From J054 sp965221985 (GTDB lineage Bacteria; Pseudomonadota; Gammaproteobacteria; Steroidobacterales; GCA-2729495), in NCBI GenBank assembly GCA_965221985.1, contig OZ244928.1:2108001-2172000 (forward strand): DNA of 64,000 nucleotides. Direction: 5' to 3'. Positions 48,287 through 57,366 of this stretch are shown here, in pieces. The notes under the pieces are model-generated. The model was not told the DNA's origin. It was given only the letters and a program-made list of their open reading frames with translations, and made no database searches. The translations under genes were made by a program, and so were the position numbers. The first letter of the stretch is position 1, and the number at the start of each line of letters is the position of its first letter.

Positions 48287-49630
48287 GATCTTCGTGATAT
48301 TTCCCTTGATGCTGCCACGCGCAAGTTTCGCGGTAATCTCTTGACCGGTTTTTAGTTTTTTCGCATCGTTGATGCTGCGGCCCTGCGCATCCCGAAGGAT
48401 AGCGTAACCTCGCTCAAGAGTTGCCAAGGGGCTTACCGTCTGCAGTTCGGCAGCCAGGACGGCATTACGCTGACGGTACTCAGAAATTTTTTCCTTGATG
48501 GCGGCATGCAGTTTCTGTTCGCTGGCATCCAAGGATTGTCTGCGCAGCAAAATTTTCGACGATGGCGCGGCCTGGGATAGCCGCGCAAGTGCGTGATCCA
48601 ATTGCGTGCGCTCGCGGATCAATCTTTGTTTGATGGCTAGCTGTTGGCGTGAACCCAATTCATCGAGGCGTTGCGCATGATGTTGCAATACCTTGGCCGG
48701 GTGACAGCGTTCTAATCGGGCTGCCAGATTTTTTATCGTGTCACGCCGCTGCGTCTGCAAGCGGCCCATGGCTCGTGCCAGCATCGTTGCTGCATCCAGA
48801 ATGCGCCGTAGCCACTCGGCTTGATCGGGCACTGCTCGTTCTGCTGCCGCCGACGGTGTTGCCGCGCGGACATCGGCCACTAAATCGGCCAGCGTTATAT
48901 CCGTCTCGTGACCAACGGCCGAAATCACCGGCAGTGGGCAGGCGTGGATGGCGCGGACGACAATTTCCTCATTGAATGCCCAGAGGTCTTCCAAGGAGCC
49001 GCCGCCACGCCCGAGGATAATGACGTCGCATTCATCTCTTTGGCCCGCTGTTTCCAGAGCCCCGGCCAGTTCATGTTTGGCTTTCTCCCCCTGCACGGTG
49101 GCGGGATAAATCACGATGGGTAAGGCGGGAAAGCGTTGGCCCAAGACCTTCAAGATGTCGCGCACCGCGGCGCCCGTGGGTGAGGTAATCACAGCAATTC
49201 GGCGCGGCAGCTCAGGCAGGGCTTGCTTATGTTCTTCGGCAAACAGGCCTTCGGCCGCCAGCCGTGCCTTTAGCGCCTCAAAGCGTTGCCGCAATAGGCC
49301 TTCACCGGCGGGTTCCATGTGCTGCACCACCAGTTGAAAACTGCCGCGGGCGGCATAGATGGTGACGCGGGCATTGAGGAGCACTTGTTGACCGTTGCCG
49401 GGTGCGAAGTCCAGGCCACGGTTGGCCCCGCGAAACATGGCGCAGCGTACCTGACCGTCGTCATCCTTCAGGTCAAAGTACATATGACCTGAGCCGTGGT
49501 GAAGGAAATTGGAAATCTCGCCCATGACCCAGACTGACGGCAGGGCATCCTCGAGCAGCCGCTGGGCCATGCGATTGAGCTCCGTGACCGAGAGCAGTGG
49601 CTCGTCCTGGGGCATCTCCATGGGGGGCAT
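48275..49630 (-). CDS. xseA: Exodeoxyribonuclease VII large subunit
   Basis: The catalytic subunit of exonuclease VII, which degrades single-stranded DNA to oligonucleotides. The 451-residue protein has an N-terminal OB fold (LPSVWVMGEISNFLHHGSGHMYF), the catalytic core (VITSPTGAAVRDIL, DVIILGRGGGSLEDLWAFNE, VGHETD) and a coiled-coil C-terminal half. It overlaps the end of convergent metX by 12 bases and diverges from guaB, a frequent arrangement. Confidence 0.95.
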   Translation of the reverse strand: MPPMEMPQDEPLLSVTELNRMAQRLLEDALPSVWVMGEISNFLHHGSGHMYFDLKDDDGQVRCAMFRGANRGLDFAPGNGQQVLLNARVTIYAARGSFQLVVQHMEPAGEGLLRQRFEALKARLAAEGLFAEEHKQALPELPRRIAVITSPTGAAVRDILKVLGQRFPALPIVIYPATVQGEKAKHELAGALETAGQRDECDVIILGRGGGSLEDLWAFNEEIVVRAIHACPLPVISAVGHETDITLADLVADVRAATPSAAAERAVPDQAEWLRRILDAATMLARAMGRLQTQRRDTIKNLAARLERCHPAKVLQHHAQRLDELGSRQQLAIKQRLIRERTQLDHALARLSQAAPSSKILLRRQSLDASEQKLHAAIKEKISEYRQRNAVLAAELQTVSPLATLERGYAILRDAQGRSINDAKKLKTGQEITAKLARGSIKGNITKISKD

Positions 49631-49697
49631 AGTTTACGCATAAACAGCCAGCGCGTAACATTAGCTGTTTTACCTGCCAAAGCCACCGGGAGCTGCC

Positions 49698-51167
49698 ATG
49701 CGCATCATTCAGGAAGCCCTGACTTTCGATGACGTTTTGCTACAGCCGGACTATTCGGATGTTCTACCCCGGGAAGTCAGTTTGAGCACGCCGGTGGCGC
49801 GCGATATTGAGCTCAACATTCCCTTGCTGTCCGCGGCCATGGACACCGTTACCGAGGCGCGCCTGGCCATCGCCATGGCGCAGGAAGGCGGCATGGGTAT
49901 TATTCACAAGAACATGAGTCCAGCCGAGCAAGCCCGCCAAGTGGCCTCGGTGAAGAAATTCGAAAGCGGCATTGTCAGCAAGCCCATTACCGTCTCGCCC
50001 GAGATGACAATTCGTGAGGTCTTGCAAATTACTCGCGCTAATAACATTTCCGGTGTGCCGGTGGTGGCGACAGGCGAGACCGTCGGTATCGTGACTAACC
50101 GGGATCTGCGCTTTGAGACCCAATTAGACGCACCGGTTTCTTCGGTGATGACGCCCAAGGAAAAACTCGTCACAGTTCGCGAGGGTGCCGACAAAGAAGA
50201 AGTGCTTGGTCTGCTGCATCGTCATCGTATCGAAAAGGTTCTGGTGGTTAATGACAATTTCGAATTGCGTGGACTGATAACCGCGAAGGATTTTCAAAAG
50301 GCCACGGATTTTCCCTTGGCCTGTAAAGATGAACGCGGTGCATTGCGCGTGGGCGCGGCCGTCGGCACCTCTGGCGATACCCAAGAGCGGGTTACCGCTT
50401 TAGTGGAAGCGGGTGTTGATGTTCTGGTTGTGGATACCGCGCATGGTCATTCCCGGGGTGTGTTGGATCGGGTTAGGGCCATCAAGCAGGACTATCCCGA
50501 CTTGCGCGTGATCGGCGGCAATATTATTAGCGCAGAGGGCGGTCGTGCCTTGGTTGACGCGGGCGCGGATGGCGTGAAGGTTGGTATCGGTCCCGGGTCG
50601 ATCTGTACCACCCGGGTCGTTGCCGGCGTCGGCGTACCGCAAATCAGTGCGGTGGCCAATGTGGCTCGCGAATTATCAAAGGATGGTGTGCCGGTGATCG
50701 CCGATGGGGGTATTCGCTATTCCGGCGACATTGCCAAGGCGCTGGTGGCCGGTGCTCATTGCATCATGATTGGCGGTTTGTTCGCGGGTACCGAGGAGTC
50801 GCCCGGCGAAGTCGAACTCTACCAAGGCCGTTCTTATAAATCCTATCGTGGCATGGGTTCGGTGGCGGCCATGTCGCAGACGCATGGTTCATCGGACCGT
50901 TACTTCCAGGATTCCGCGGAGCAATTGGAAAAATTGGTACCCGAAGGTATCGAAGGGCGCGTACCCTACAAGGGAAGTTTGTCGGCGATTGTGCATCAGC
51001 TCGTCGGTGGCGTGCGCGCGGCCATGGGTTATACCGGCTGTTCCAGTATCGATGAAATGCGTGTCAAGCCCGGCTTTGTGCGCATTACCGGGGCCGGCAT
51101 GCGCGAAAGTCATGTGCATGATGTGACCATCATCAAGGAACCCCCTAACTATCGTCCCGAGGTTTAG
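49698..51167 (+). CDS. guaB: Inosine-5'-monophosphate dehydrogenase
   Basis: GuaB makes XMP from IMP, the committed step to GMP. The 489-residue protein is a TIM barrel interrupted by two CBS domains (about 93-205); it has GVKVGIGPGSICTTRV with the catalytic Cys and the mobile flap region EGRVPYKG. Cotranscribed with guaA, which follows after 6 bases. Confidence 0.97.
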   Translation: MRIIQEALTFDDVLLQPDYSDVLPREVSLSTPVARDIELNIPLLSAAMDTVTEARLAIAMAQEGGMGIIHKNMSPAEQARQVASVKKFESGIVSKPITVSPEMTIREVLQITRANNISGVPVVATGETVGIVTNRDLRFETQLDAPVSSVMTPKEKLVTVREGADKEEVLGLLHRHRIEKVLVVNDNFELRGLITAKDFQKATDFPLACKDERGALRVGAAVGTSGDTQERVTALVEAGVDVLVVDTAHGHSRGVLDRVRAIKQDYPDLRVIGGNIISAEGGRALVDAGADGVKVGIGPGSICTTRVVAGVGVPQISAVANVARELSKDGVPVIADGGIRYSGDIAKALVAGAHCIMIGGLFAGTEESPGEVELYQGRSYKSYRGMGSVAAMSQTHGSSDRYFQDSAEQLEKLVPEGIEGRVPYKGSLSAIVHQLVGGVRAAMGYTGCSSIDEMRVKPGFVRITGAGMRESHVHDVTIIKEPPNYRPEV

Positions 51168-51173
51168 CAGTTC

Positions 51174-52775
51174 ATGAGTGCTGAACCTTCGGTAGACGGC
51201 GACCTGGCAGTCGCCGGTCAACGTATTCTCATCCTCGATTTCGGCTCGCAATACACCCAGCTCATCGCCCGCCGGGTTCGCGAGGCAGGCGTTTACAGTG
51301 AAATACTGCCGTGGGATACGCCAGATTCGGTCATCGAAGAATTCGCGCCTGCGGGTATCGTGCTGTCAGGGGGGCCGGAATCCGTCGCCTTGGACGCGCC
51401 GCCGCTGGCACCGCAACTCGTCTTTGAACTGGGCGTGCCGGTCTTGGGAATTTGCTACGGCATGCAAGCCATGGCCACTCAGCTGGGTGGCCGCGTCGCG
51501 CCATCGGTCAAACGCGAGTTTGGTTACGCTTTGGTGCGGCCCGCCACGGACAATGCCTTACTTGGTGGCTTGGAAGACCAGCGCTTAGCCGACGGCCGCG
51601 CGGCTTTGCATGTGTGGATGAGCCATGGCGATCGCGTTGAGCAACTGCCCGAAGGTTTTTCGGCTATCGCCACCACCGACAGCGCGCCGCTGGCGGGCAT
51701 GGCCGATGAAAGCCGGCGCTTTTATGGCTTGCAGTTTCATCCCGAGGTGACGCATACCGATCAGGGACAAGTCATTGTGGAACGCTTCGTCCACGACATT
51801 TGCGCCTGCGCTTCCAATTGGAACCCCGGTAATATCGTGGCCCGCGATATTGAACAGGTTCGCGCGCAGGTGGGTGGCGAGAAGGTATTGCTGGGCCTAT
51901 CCGGCGGCGTGGATTCTTCCGTGGTGGCGGCCTTGCTGCACAAAGCCCTCGGCGATCAATTGGTTTGCGTGTTCGTTGATCACGGCTTGTTGCGCCAGGA
52001 CGAAGGCGACCAAGTCATGGCGATCTTCGCCCGCGATCTGGGTGTGAACGTGATTCGCGTTAATGCCCAGGAGCGTTTTCTCGGCGCGCTAGCCGGCGTG
52101 ACGGATCCGGAGGAAAAACGCAAAATCATCGGTGGTTTGTTCATCGAGGTTTTCGAAGCAGAGGCCGAAAAGCTCAGCGACATTCGTTGGTTGGCGCAGG
52201 GCACGATCTACCCGGACGTGATTGAGTCGGCCGGTGCCAGTACCGGCAAAGCCCATGTGATCAAATCGCATCACAATGTGGGCGGTCTGCCGGCGCATAT
52301 GAAACTGAAGTTGATCGAGCCGCTGCGGGACCTGTTCAAGGATGAGGTTCGGCGTATCGGTTTAGAGCTCGGTTTGCCCGCGGCCATGGTATATCGCCAT
52401 CCCTTTCCCGGACCGGGTTTAGGGGTACGTATCCTGGGCGAAGTGCGCAAGGACTATGCGGACCTCTTGCGTCTGGCCGATACCATTTTCATCGAAGAAC
52501 TGCATAAACATAACTTGTACGCCAAGACGAGCCAAGCCTTCGCGGTGTTCTTGCCGGTGCGTTCCGTGGGAGTGATGGGGGACGGCCGGCGCTACGACTA
52601 TGTGATTGCCCTGCGGGCCGTGGAAACCGTGGATTTCATGACGGCGCGTTGGGCGCATCTGCCCTATGATTTTCTGGACCATGTGTCGCGACGAATTATC
52701 AACGAAGTCGACGGTATTTCCCGCGTCACTTACGATATTTCGGGTAAGCCGCCGGCGACTATTGAGTGGGAGTAG
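51174..52775 (+). CDS. guaA: GMP synthase (glutamine-hydrolysing)
   Basis: The 533-residue enzyme aminates XMP. An N-terminal class I amidotransferase (ILDFGSQYTQLIARR, GICYGMQAMA with the catalytic Cys, FHPEVTHT) is followed by an ATP-pyrophosphatase domain (LSGGVDSSVVAALL) and the C-terminal dimerisation domain ending ISGKPPATIEWE. A complete gene, although the 3' end of guaA is a known integration target for mobile elements. Confidence 0.97.
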   Translation: MSAEPSVDGDLAVAGQRILILDFGSQYTQLIARRVREAGVYSEILPWDTPDSVIEEFAPAGIVLSGGPESVALDAPPLAPQLVFELGVPVLGICYGMQAMATQLGGRVAPSVKREFGYALVRPATDNALLGGLEDQRLADGRAALHVWMSHGDRVEQLPEGFSAIATTDSAPLAGMADESRRFYGLQFHPEVTHTDQGQVIVERFVHDICACASNWNPGNIVARDIEQVRAQVGGEKVLLGLSGGVDSSVVAALLHKALGDQLVCVFVDHGLLRQDEGDQVMAIFARDLGVNVIRVNAQERFLGALAGVTDPEEKRKIIGGLFIEVFEAEAEKLSDIRWLAQGTIYPDVIESAGASTGKAHVIKSHHNVGGLPAHMKLKLIEPLRDLFKDEVRRIGLELGLPAAMVYRHPFPGPGLGVRILGEVRKDYADLLRLADTIFIEELHKHNLYAKTSQAFAVFLPVRSVGVMGDGRRYDYVIALRAVETVDFMTARWAHLPYDFLDHVSRRIINEVDGISRVTYDISGKPPATIEWE

Positions 52776-52789
52776 CGCAAGTCTGGCAC

Positions 52790-52815
52790 TGGCAGGCACC
52801 GCCAAGCAGTTTTTT
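52790..52815 (+). terminator. Weak intrinsic terminator after guaA
   Basis: TGGC and GCCA form a short stem around a 7-base loop, followed by AGCAG and a run of six T (52810-52815). It sits 15 bases past the guaA stop. The stem is short and the T-run is offset, so efficiency is doubtful. Confidence 0.35.
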
Positions 52816-52927
52816 CTGATTTTCAATGTAATAGATCATGATATCGCTGCACTTATTATTGCGTGCCGCATTGTTTATGGTATCCGGTGTCCAACGAGTC
52901 ATGTCCAAAGTCTGATATGCAATAGTG

Positions 52928-52959
52928 AAAGCGCCCCACGCGGGCGCGTGGATTGAAAC
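52928..52959 (+). CRISPR. Solitary type I-C-like CRISPR repeat
   Basis: One 32-base unit ends in GCGTGGATTGAAAC, the hallmark 3' end of type I-C repeats, and its inner part folds as GCGCCC-CACGC-GGGCGC (52931-52947), the expected repeat hairpin. As far as I recall the I-C consensus, the main internal differences are a paired change that keeps the stem. An A/T-richer stretch lies upstream (52806-52860). No second copy exists within the following 1 kb, and no cas gene is in the window, so this is a relic or an isolated repeat rather than an array. Confidence 0.6.
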
Positions 52960-53024
52960 AAGCGCTCCAGGATGATGACGCGTTCATAACCCGGTTGCGA
53001 CGCGGAAAATGAATAATGGCCTAA

Positions 53025-54230
53025 TTACACAGTCGTCAGAATGCGCTCTGAGTTGATTTCATGCCACGGCAGAACATTGACGTCGGCGCGTATCTGCTGG
53101 GTCTCACCGCCATATATTAGCCAAGCTTTCCCGGCAGTTTTACCTGCTAGCTTTTGCCAGAACTCCAGCCCTTTGAAGTAATCTGTGTTTATGGTTTGTC
53201 CGGATTTGATTTCCAGGGGCGACAGCTGGGTTCCATGGTCAATCAGCAGATCCACTTCGTGTCCCGAACGATCACGCCAGAAGTAAAGGTTCGAGGTTTC
53301 ACCCGCGTTATAACGGGCTTTAAGCAACTCGCTGATAACCCAGGTTTCGAATAAGGCGCCCCGGTGAACGTGGGTAGTTAATTGCTCGCTGTTTTGGATG
53401 CCGAGCAGCCAGGTTGCGAGACCGGTATCCAGGAAATAGAGTTTGGGCGTTTTGACTAGGCGCTTGCTGAAATTCTGGTGATGCGGTGGCAACAGATGCA
53501 CGATGTAACTCGCTTCCAAAACAGAGATCCAGGCCTTGGCTGTGTTGTGCGTAATACCGCAGTCATTCGCCAGGGAGGAAAGATTCAGCAGTTGTCCTGT
53601 TCGGCCCGCGCAAAGTTTTAGAAAGCGTTGAAAGGTTCCCAGATCCTGCACTTTGATCAATTGCCGGACGTCTCGTTCTAGGTAAGTTCGTACATAGTTT
53701 CCATACCAGGGGTGCGCTTGGAGTCCACGGTCGAAGATGGGGGGGAAGGCGCCATCAAAAAGTACCTTGTCGAGGTTCTTGCCGATTTTTCCGGAGCACT
53801 GTAACTCGCCGTAGGTCATGGGTAGCAGCGTCAGCAGCGCGGCTCGGCCAGCCAGGCTCTGTGTGATGCCCGTTAACAGGCCAAACTGCTGGGATCCCGT
53901 CAGGATAAATTCGCCTGGTTTTTGCTTATCGTCGACGCGCGTTTGAAGATAGGAAAACAAGGCAGGGCAGCGTTGCACCTCGTCCAGGATGACGTTCTCG
54001 GCAATCTGGTTTAAAAACCCCCGGGGGTCCGTTTCAGCAAATTCCCTTTGGTCTAGATCTTCAAGCGATATGTAACGATATTCGGGAAAGGCATGTCGTA
54101 CTAGGGTGGACTTTCCGGACTGGCGTGGACCCGTGACCACAAGCACTGGATAGCCACTCGCATAGTGTTTAAGCGTCGGCTCTGCGTCGCGGGGAATATA
54201 GGTCGCGGATGGTATCTGTTGGCTTTCCAT
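53025..54230 (-). CDS. AAA ATPase with C-terminal DUF4143 nuclease-like domain
   Basis: A 401-residue protein of the AAA_14/DUF4143 family. The N-terminal ATPase has Walker A GPRQSGKSTL (about 34-43), Walker B NVILDEVQR and the sensor LTGSQQFGL. A helical winged part follows, and the C-terminal domain carries HEVDLLI...LEIKSG, the D-(x)n-ExK pattern of PD-(D/E)xK nuclease folds. Members are widespread, often horizontally acquired, and of unknown function. It splits the usual guaA-tadA neighbourhood. Confidence 0.9.
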   Translation of the reverse strand: MESQQIPSATYIPRDAEPTLKHYASGYPVLVVTGPRQSGKSTLVRHAFPEYRYISLEDLDQREFAETDPRGFLNQIAENVILDEVQRCPALFSYLQTRVDDKQKPGEFILTGSQQFGLLTGITQSLAGRAALLTLLPMTYGELQCSGKIGKNLDKVLFDGAFPPIFDRGLQAHPWYGNYVRTYLERDVRQLIKVQDLGTFQRFLKLCAGRTGQLLNLSSLANDCGITHNTAKAWISVLEASYIVHLLPPHHQNFSKRLVKTPKLYFLDTGLATWLLGIQNSEQLTTHVHRGALFETWVISELLKARYNAGETSNLYFWRDRSGHEVDLLIDHGTQLSPLEIKSGQTINTDYFKGLEFWQKLAGKTAGKAWLIYGGETQQIRADVNVLPWHEINSERILTTV

Positions 54231-54236
54231 GCCTGT

Positions 54237-54264
54237 ATTATGGAATAAGATGGCTAATTGTCAA
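54237..54264 (-). promoter_or_regulatory. Sigma70 promoter of the DUF4143 ATPase gene
   Basis: On the minus strand TTGACA (54264-54259, perfect) is followed by a 16-base spacer and CATAAT (54242-54237, 5 of 6). Only 6 bases separate the -10 box from the ATG, so the start site should fall at or next to the start codon and the transcript would be leaderless. Confidence 0.6.
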
Positions 54265-54283
54265 TGTAATTCTCAATTAGCCA
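54251..54283. repeat. 10-bp perfect palindrome over the promoter
   Basis: TGGCTAATTG and CAATTAGCCA flank a 13-base centre. The left arm overlaps the -35 box of the leftward promoter by two bases. On the other strand TTGTCA (54258-54263) with CATAAA (54282-54287) could be a divergent promoter for the small gene at 54375. The placement suits an operator; no regulator is encoded next to it unless one of the flanking proteins acts itself. Confidence 0.5.
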
Positions 54284-54374
54284 TAAAGTCGAGCTGGTTA
54301 GATTCTATATTTCACGGGGGGACTGCCGATGAGCATGTGTCGAGTTACTCTAATATGAGCAATAATTCCTGCGC

Positions 54375-54659
54375 ATGGCGTTTTTTGGTATTACCACGGA
54401 CGCGACTAATAAGTCATTGATAATAAATGGTAAAGATCGTTTTTTACCATCGAGTGGGAGTGAGATGCTTTGTATTAAAGCCGAGATTCCAGACGAAATT
54501 TGCCGTGTCGATGATGAGCTAAAAGCGATTTATCACAGTAAAGATACGGTGTGCATTTGGGTGTTGAAGACCCGCGAGGATCGCAATCGATTCGTGGATG
54601 AAACGATGGGGATGTCTAAACAACAACGGGCAGATCATTTCGAGGCTTTTTACACTTAG
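54375..54659 (+). CDS. Small protein of unknown function
   Basis: A 94-residue frame, no signal or membrane segment, mixed charge (SEMLCIKAEIPDEICRVDDELKAIY, KTREDRNRFVDETMGMSKQQRADHF). No family recognised. No clear ribosome site precedes the ATG; a better site (GGGGGG) precedes an ATG at 54329, which opens a 9-codon frame that ends before it. Composition is more A/T-rich than its neighbours, like the ATPase spacer, consistent with an insertion between guaA and tadA. Confidence 0.45.
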   Translation: MAFFGITTDATNKSLIINGKDRFLPSSGSEMLCIKAEIPDEICRVDDELKAIYHSKDTVCIWVLKTREDRNRFVDETMGMSKQQRADHFEAFYT

Positions 54660-54799
54660 CGAGAACCTCGCCGTGCTTTCCGCTTGATAAACATAACTCG
54701 CGCGCTTCAGACATGTAAATCCTGATCGCAATCAATCAATAAATCTACACAGAGAGTTTTCCCTGCTTGGCCGCACAGTGCGACTAGCAAAATTAAAAG

Positions 54800-55303
54800 A
54801 TGGCAAGCACTACACCGATGTCCCACCAAGATAAACAGCCGGCGGCGACGCAAGCAGAACTCGATGCCGCTTTCATGGCCGAGGCCTTAACCCTGGCGCG
54901 GCAAGCTGCGGCTGCGGGCGAAGTGCCGGTCGGTGCGATCGTCGTGTATGACGGTGAAATAGTGGGCCGTGGCCGCAATTCAGTCATCGCTCACAACGAT
55001 CCTAGCGCGCACGCCGAAATTCTGGCCCTGCGGGATGCGGGTCGGTCGACGGGCAACTACCGCTTGGTGAATACGACGCTCTACGTCACCCTCGAGCCTT
55101 GCCCCATGTGCGCGGGTGCGATGGTGCATGCCCGCGTCCAGCGGCTGGTCTTTGCTGCGGCGGATCCACGTTCCGGCGCGGCAGGTAGCGTATTCGATTT
55201 AGTGCGCGCGCCGCAGTTGAATCACCGTTTGGTGCTGACGGGCGGCGTTTGCGAAGAAGAGAGCAGCACACTGCTGCGGGAATTTTTTAAAGCCCGACGC
55301 TAA
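54800..55303 (+). CDS. tadA: tRNA-specific adenosine deaminase
   Basis: TadA makes inosine 34 in tRNA-Arg. The 167-residue protein carries the zinc deaminase motif HAEILAL and PCPMCAGA, with VPVGAIVVYDGEIVGRGRNSVI and the C-terminal FFKARR. An internal ATG six codons in is an alternative start. Confidence 0.95.
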   Translation: MASTTPMSHQDKQPAATQAELDAAFMAEALTLARQAAAAGEVPVGAIVVYDGEIVGRGRNSVIAHNDPSAHAEILALRDAGRSTGNYRLVNTTLYVTLEPCPMCAGAMVHARVQRLVFAAADPRSGAAGSVFDLVRAPQLNHRLVLTGGVCEEESSTLLREFFKARR

Positions 55304-55392
55304 GAGCCGTCGCTGGATTCACCTAGCACGCCTAGCTATCGATGGATTCAGATTATCGGCGAAGTCAAAAATACAAAATAGACAGCACCAAG

Positions 55393-56805
55393 CTACCCCG
55401 GATCAGCCACCGCCCGCGCTGCCAGGGTCGTGCCGTCTTCCATGGGTGGATTTTCATCTTCTTCATAGGGCTCCCGGGTGAGCCACACGAGAATGTCGTA
55501 GTAATTGCGCACATTCTCAACGTACATCACCGGTTCCCAGCCCGGCGCATAGCCGTGCCGGGTTTGTTTGTACCAGCGGCGCTGACTGAGCTTGGCGAAG
55601 TTTTCCCGCACATGCACCCAGAGGTTGGGATCTTGGCCGAGTTCGCGGGTCAGTTGGCGCGCGTCTTGTACGTGCTCGTAGCCGATATTGTAGGCGGAGA
55701 GGGCAAACCAGGTGCGATCGGGTTCGCGAATCGCGGCCGGGAAGCGTCGCTTCATGCTGGCTAAATATTCTGCCCCACCACTAATGCTCTGGGCCGGGTC
55801 GATACGGTTATCGACGCCGATGTATTTCGCCGTGTTTTCCGTGAGCATCATGATGCCGCGCACACCGGTAGGAGAGATAGCATCCGGGTCCCAGTGCGAT
55901 TCTTGGTAGCCAATGGCGGCCAGTAGCCGCCAGTCCATTGCGATGGACTCGGCCGCCGTGGCGAAATATTTCTCGTACTTGGGAAACTTGTTGCGATAGT
56001 CACGAATAAATCGCTGGGTACCCACGTAGTTAAAGCGGCTGGTATGGCCGTAGTAACGATCCATGATGCGATCTAAGTCGCCGTTCTCCCTAACATAGTC
56101 GAGGTAGCGTTCCGAAGCTTCGATCAGGCTGCGATCCGCGCGCTTGGGAAAGGCCCATGCCAAGGAATTCTCCAGCGCGACTTCGAAGCCCAGGCCGATT
56201 TCGGGTACCAGATTCCGATAGAGCTTAAATAGGTTGGAATCTGCCACGGTGAAGTCGATATCGCCGTTGCCCACCGCCATGAGCAAATCGGCCAAGTCAG
56301 CGGATGGGTTCTCGTGAAACACCAAGCCCGGATGCTGATCGCGCAAGTCTTTCAGGGCATCCACATAGCTGGTGCCGGCTACGATTTCCACGCGCTTGCC
56401 GATGAGATCCTCAACCTTCTTCGGTTTGCCATGACCGCGCCGATAGATCAAATACTGCTGCACCGTTTGATAGCTAGGTCCAAAGGCAACCTGTTCGGCG
56501 CGCTCCGGCGTTTTGGTCAGGCCGGCCGCGGCGATATGCGCGCGACCCATGGCCACGCTGGGCAGCAAATCACTAAATCGTTCCACCGGATCAATGCTTA
56601 GCTCCACACCCAAAAAACGCGTGAAGCCACGCAGGAGTTCGTACTCAGGTCCTTGCGGTCCCCGCGGGCCACTGTAATAAGTGGTTGGGCTGCTGCGGGT
56701 TGCAACCCGCAATTCTCCCAGACGCAGCACTTCCTCCAGCAACGTTGGGGGCTGGCTGCAAGTGCTCAGCAAGCCGGCGCAGCAGGCGAGCAGCAGAACC
56801 CTCAC
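55393..56805 (-). CDS. mltF: Membrane-bound lytic murein transglycosylase F
   Basis: MltF cleaves peptidoglycan at the outer membrane. The 470-residue protein has a lipoprotein signal (LLACCAGLLSTC, Cys near 16), an N-terminal solute-binding-protein-like domain (about 25-260) and a C-terminal SLT domain with AIGYQESHWDPDAISPTGVRG (catalytic Glu). It faces tadA, as in Pseudomonas; the purL gene that often follows is not found on the other side. Confidence 0.94.
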   Translation of the reverse strand: MRVLLLACCAGLLSTCSQPPTLLEEVLRLGELRVATRSSPTTYYSGPRGPQGPEYELLRGFTRFLGVELSIDPVERFSDLLPSVAMGRAHIAAAGLTKTPERAEQVAFGPSYQTVQQYLIYRRGHGKPKKVEDLIGKRVEIVAGTSYVDALKDLRDQHPGLVFHENPSADLADLLMAVGNGDIDFTVADSNLFKLYRNLVPEIGLGFEVALENSLAWAFPKRADRSLIEASERYLDYVRENGDLDRIMDRYYGHTSRFNYVGTQRFIRDYRNKFPKYEKYFATAAESIAMDWRLLAAIGYQESHWDPDAISPTGVRGIMMLTENTAKYIGVDNRIDPAQSISGGAEYLASMKRRFPAAIREPDRTWFALSAYNIGYEHVQDARQLTRELGQDPNLWVHVRENFAKLSQRRWYKQTRHGYAPGWEPVMYVENVRNYYDILVWLTREPYEEDENPPMEDGTTLAARAVADPG

Positions 56806-57054
56806 GCCGGCGCCCTGCCGGTGAGGGGTAAGTAACGACCCGATCCCATGGGATTACGCTAGCACGCCCTTAGGGTCCCTGCCATGTTGACAAGTCGCGA
56901 AAATACGCGTCTGGATTATGTTATATGAATAAAAAAACAATAAGTTATAATATATTTCTAAGGTGATTACTCAAGAAAATAATTTTCTTAGAGTTCACCT
57001 CGCGCGCAAGCGCTGTAGTAAGTTCTCCATCCATTTGATGACTTAGTCCGGCGC
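56806..57054. other. A/T-rich spacer with palindrome
   Basis: This 249-base gap contains a marked A/T-rich block (about 56915-56990) including TATAAT at 56946-56951 and the near-perfect palindrome AAGAAAAT-A-ATTTTCTT at 56973-56989. They may belong to the promoter of the small gene at 57055, but no acceptable -35 is present. Confidence 0.35.
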
Positions 57055-57366
57055 ATGAGTTCTGAAAATCAATCGCCCTGGGCGCGTCTAGCCCAACAAT
57101 TCAGTATCGATCCCGACGAGGTGCGCCTGGTTCACGAGCGCTACGCCGCGCAGCGGAAATTCGCGGTGGCCAAGGGTGGCTCACTACCCATTGCTCAGTG
57201 GTTTCGTTTTTATCACTTAGAGAAAACCAGCGAAGGCCAGCAGACCGGTCCCGCGCCGTCGGGATGTTCCGTGGATAGCGGCGCGGTAAACAACGCCTGC
57301 ATTCAGCGTCCCGCCGAATTCTTGCAGGTCTTGCAAGCCTACGATGGGGCGGACGCTGACGACTAG
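57055..57366 (+). CDS. Small hypothetical protein
   Basis: A 103-residue soluble frame with base composition like the core genes (WARLAQQFSIDPDEVRLVHERYAAQRK, PIAQWFRFYHLEK). No family recognised. The N-terminal half looks helical and well formed; the C-terminal half is Ala/Asp-rich. No strong ribosome site is visible, so existence rests on codon use and length. Confidence 0.5.
   Translation: MSSENQSPWARLAQQFSIDPDEVRLVHERYAAQRKFAVAKGGSLPIAQWFRFYHLEKTSEGQQTGPAPSGCSVDSGAVNNACIQRPAEFLQVLQAYDGADADD

Noticed and set aside
52925..53024. A true CRISPR array beside guaA
   Set aside because: Only one repeat is present, no regular spacers, and no cas genes in the window.
56884..56920. TTGACA-based promoter upstream of the gene at 57055
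   Set aside because: TTGACA is present at 56887, but the nearest -10-like box is 21 bases away, outside the usual spacing.
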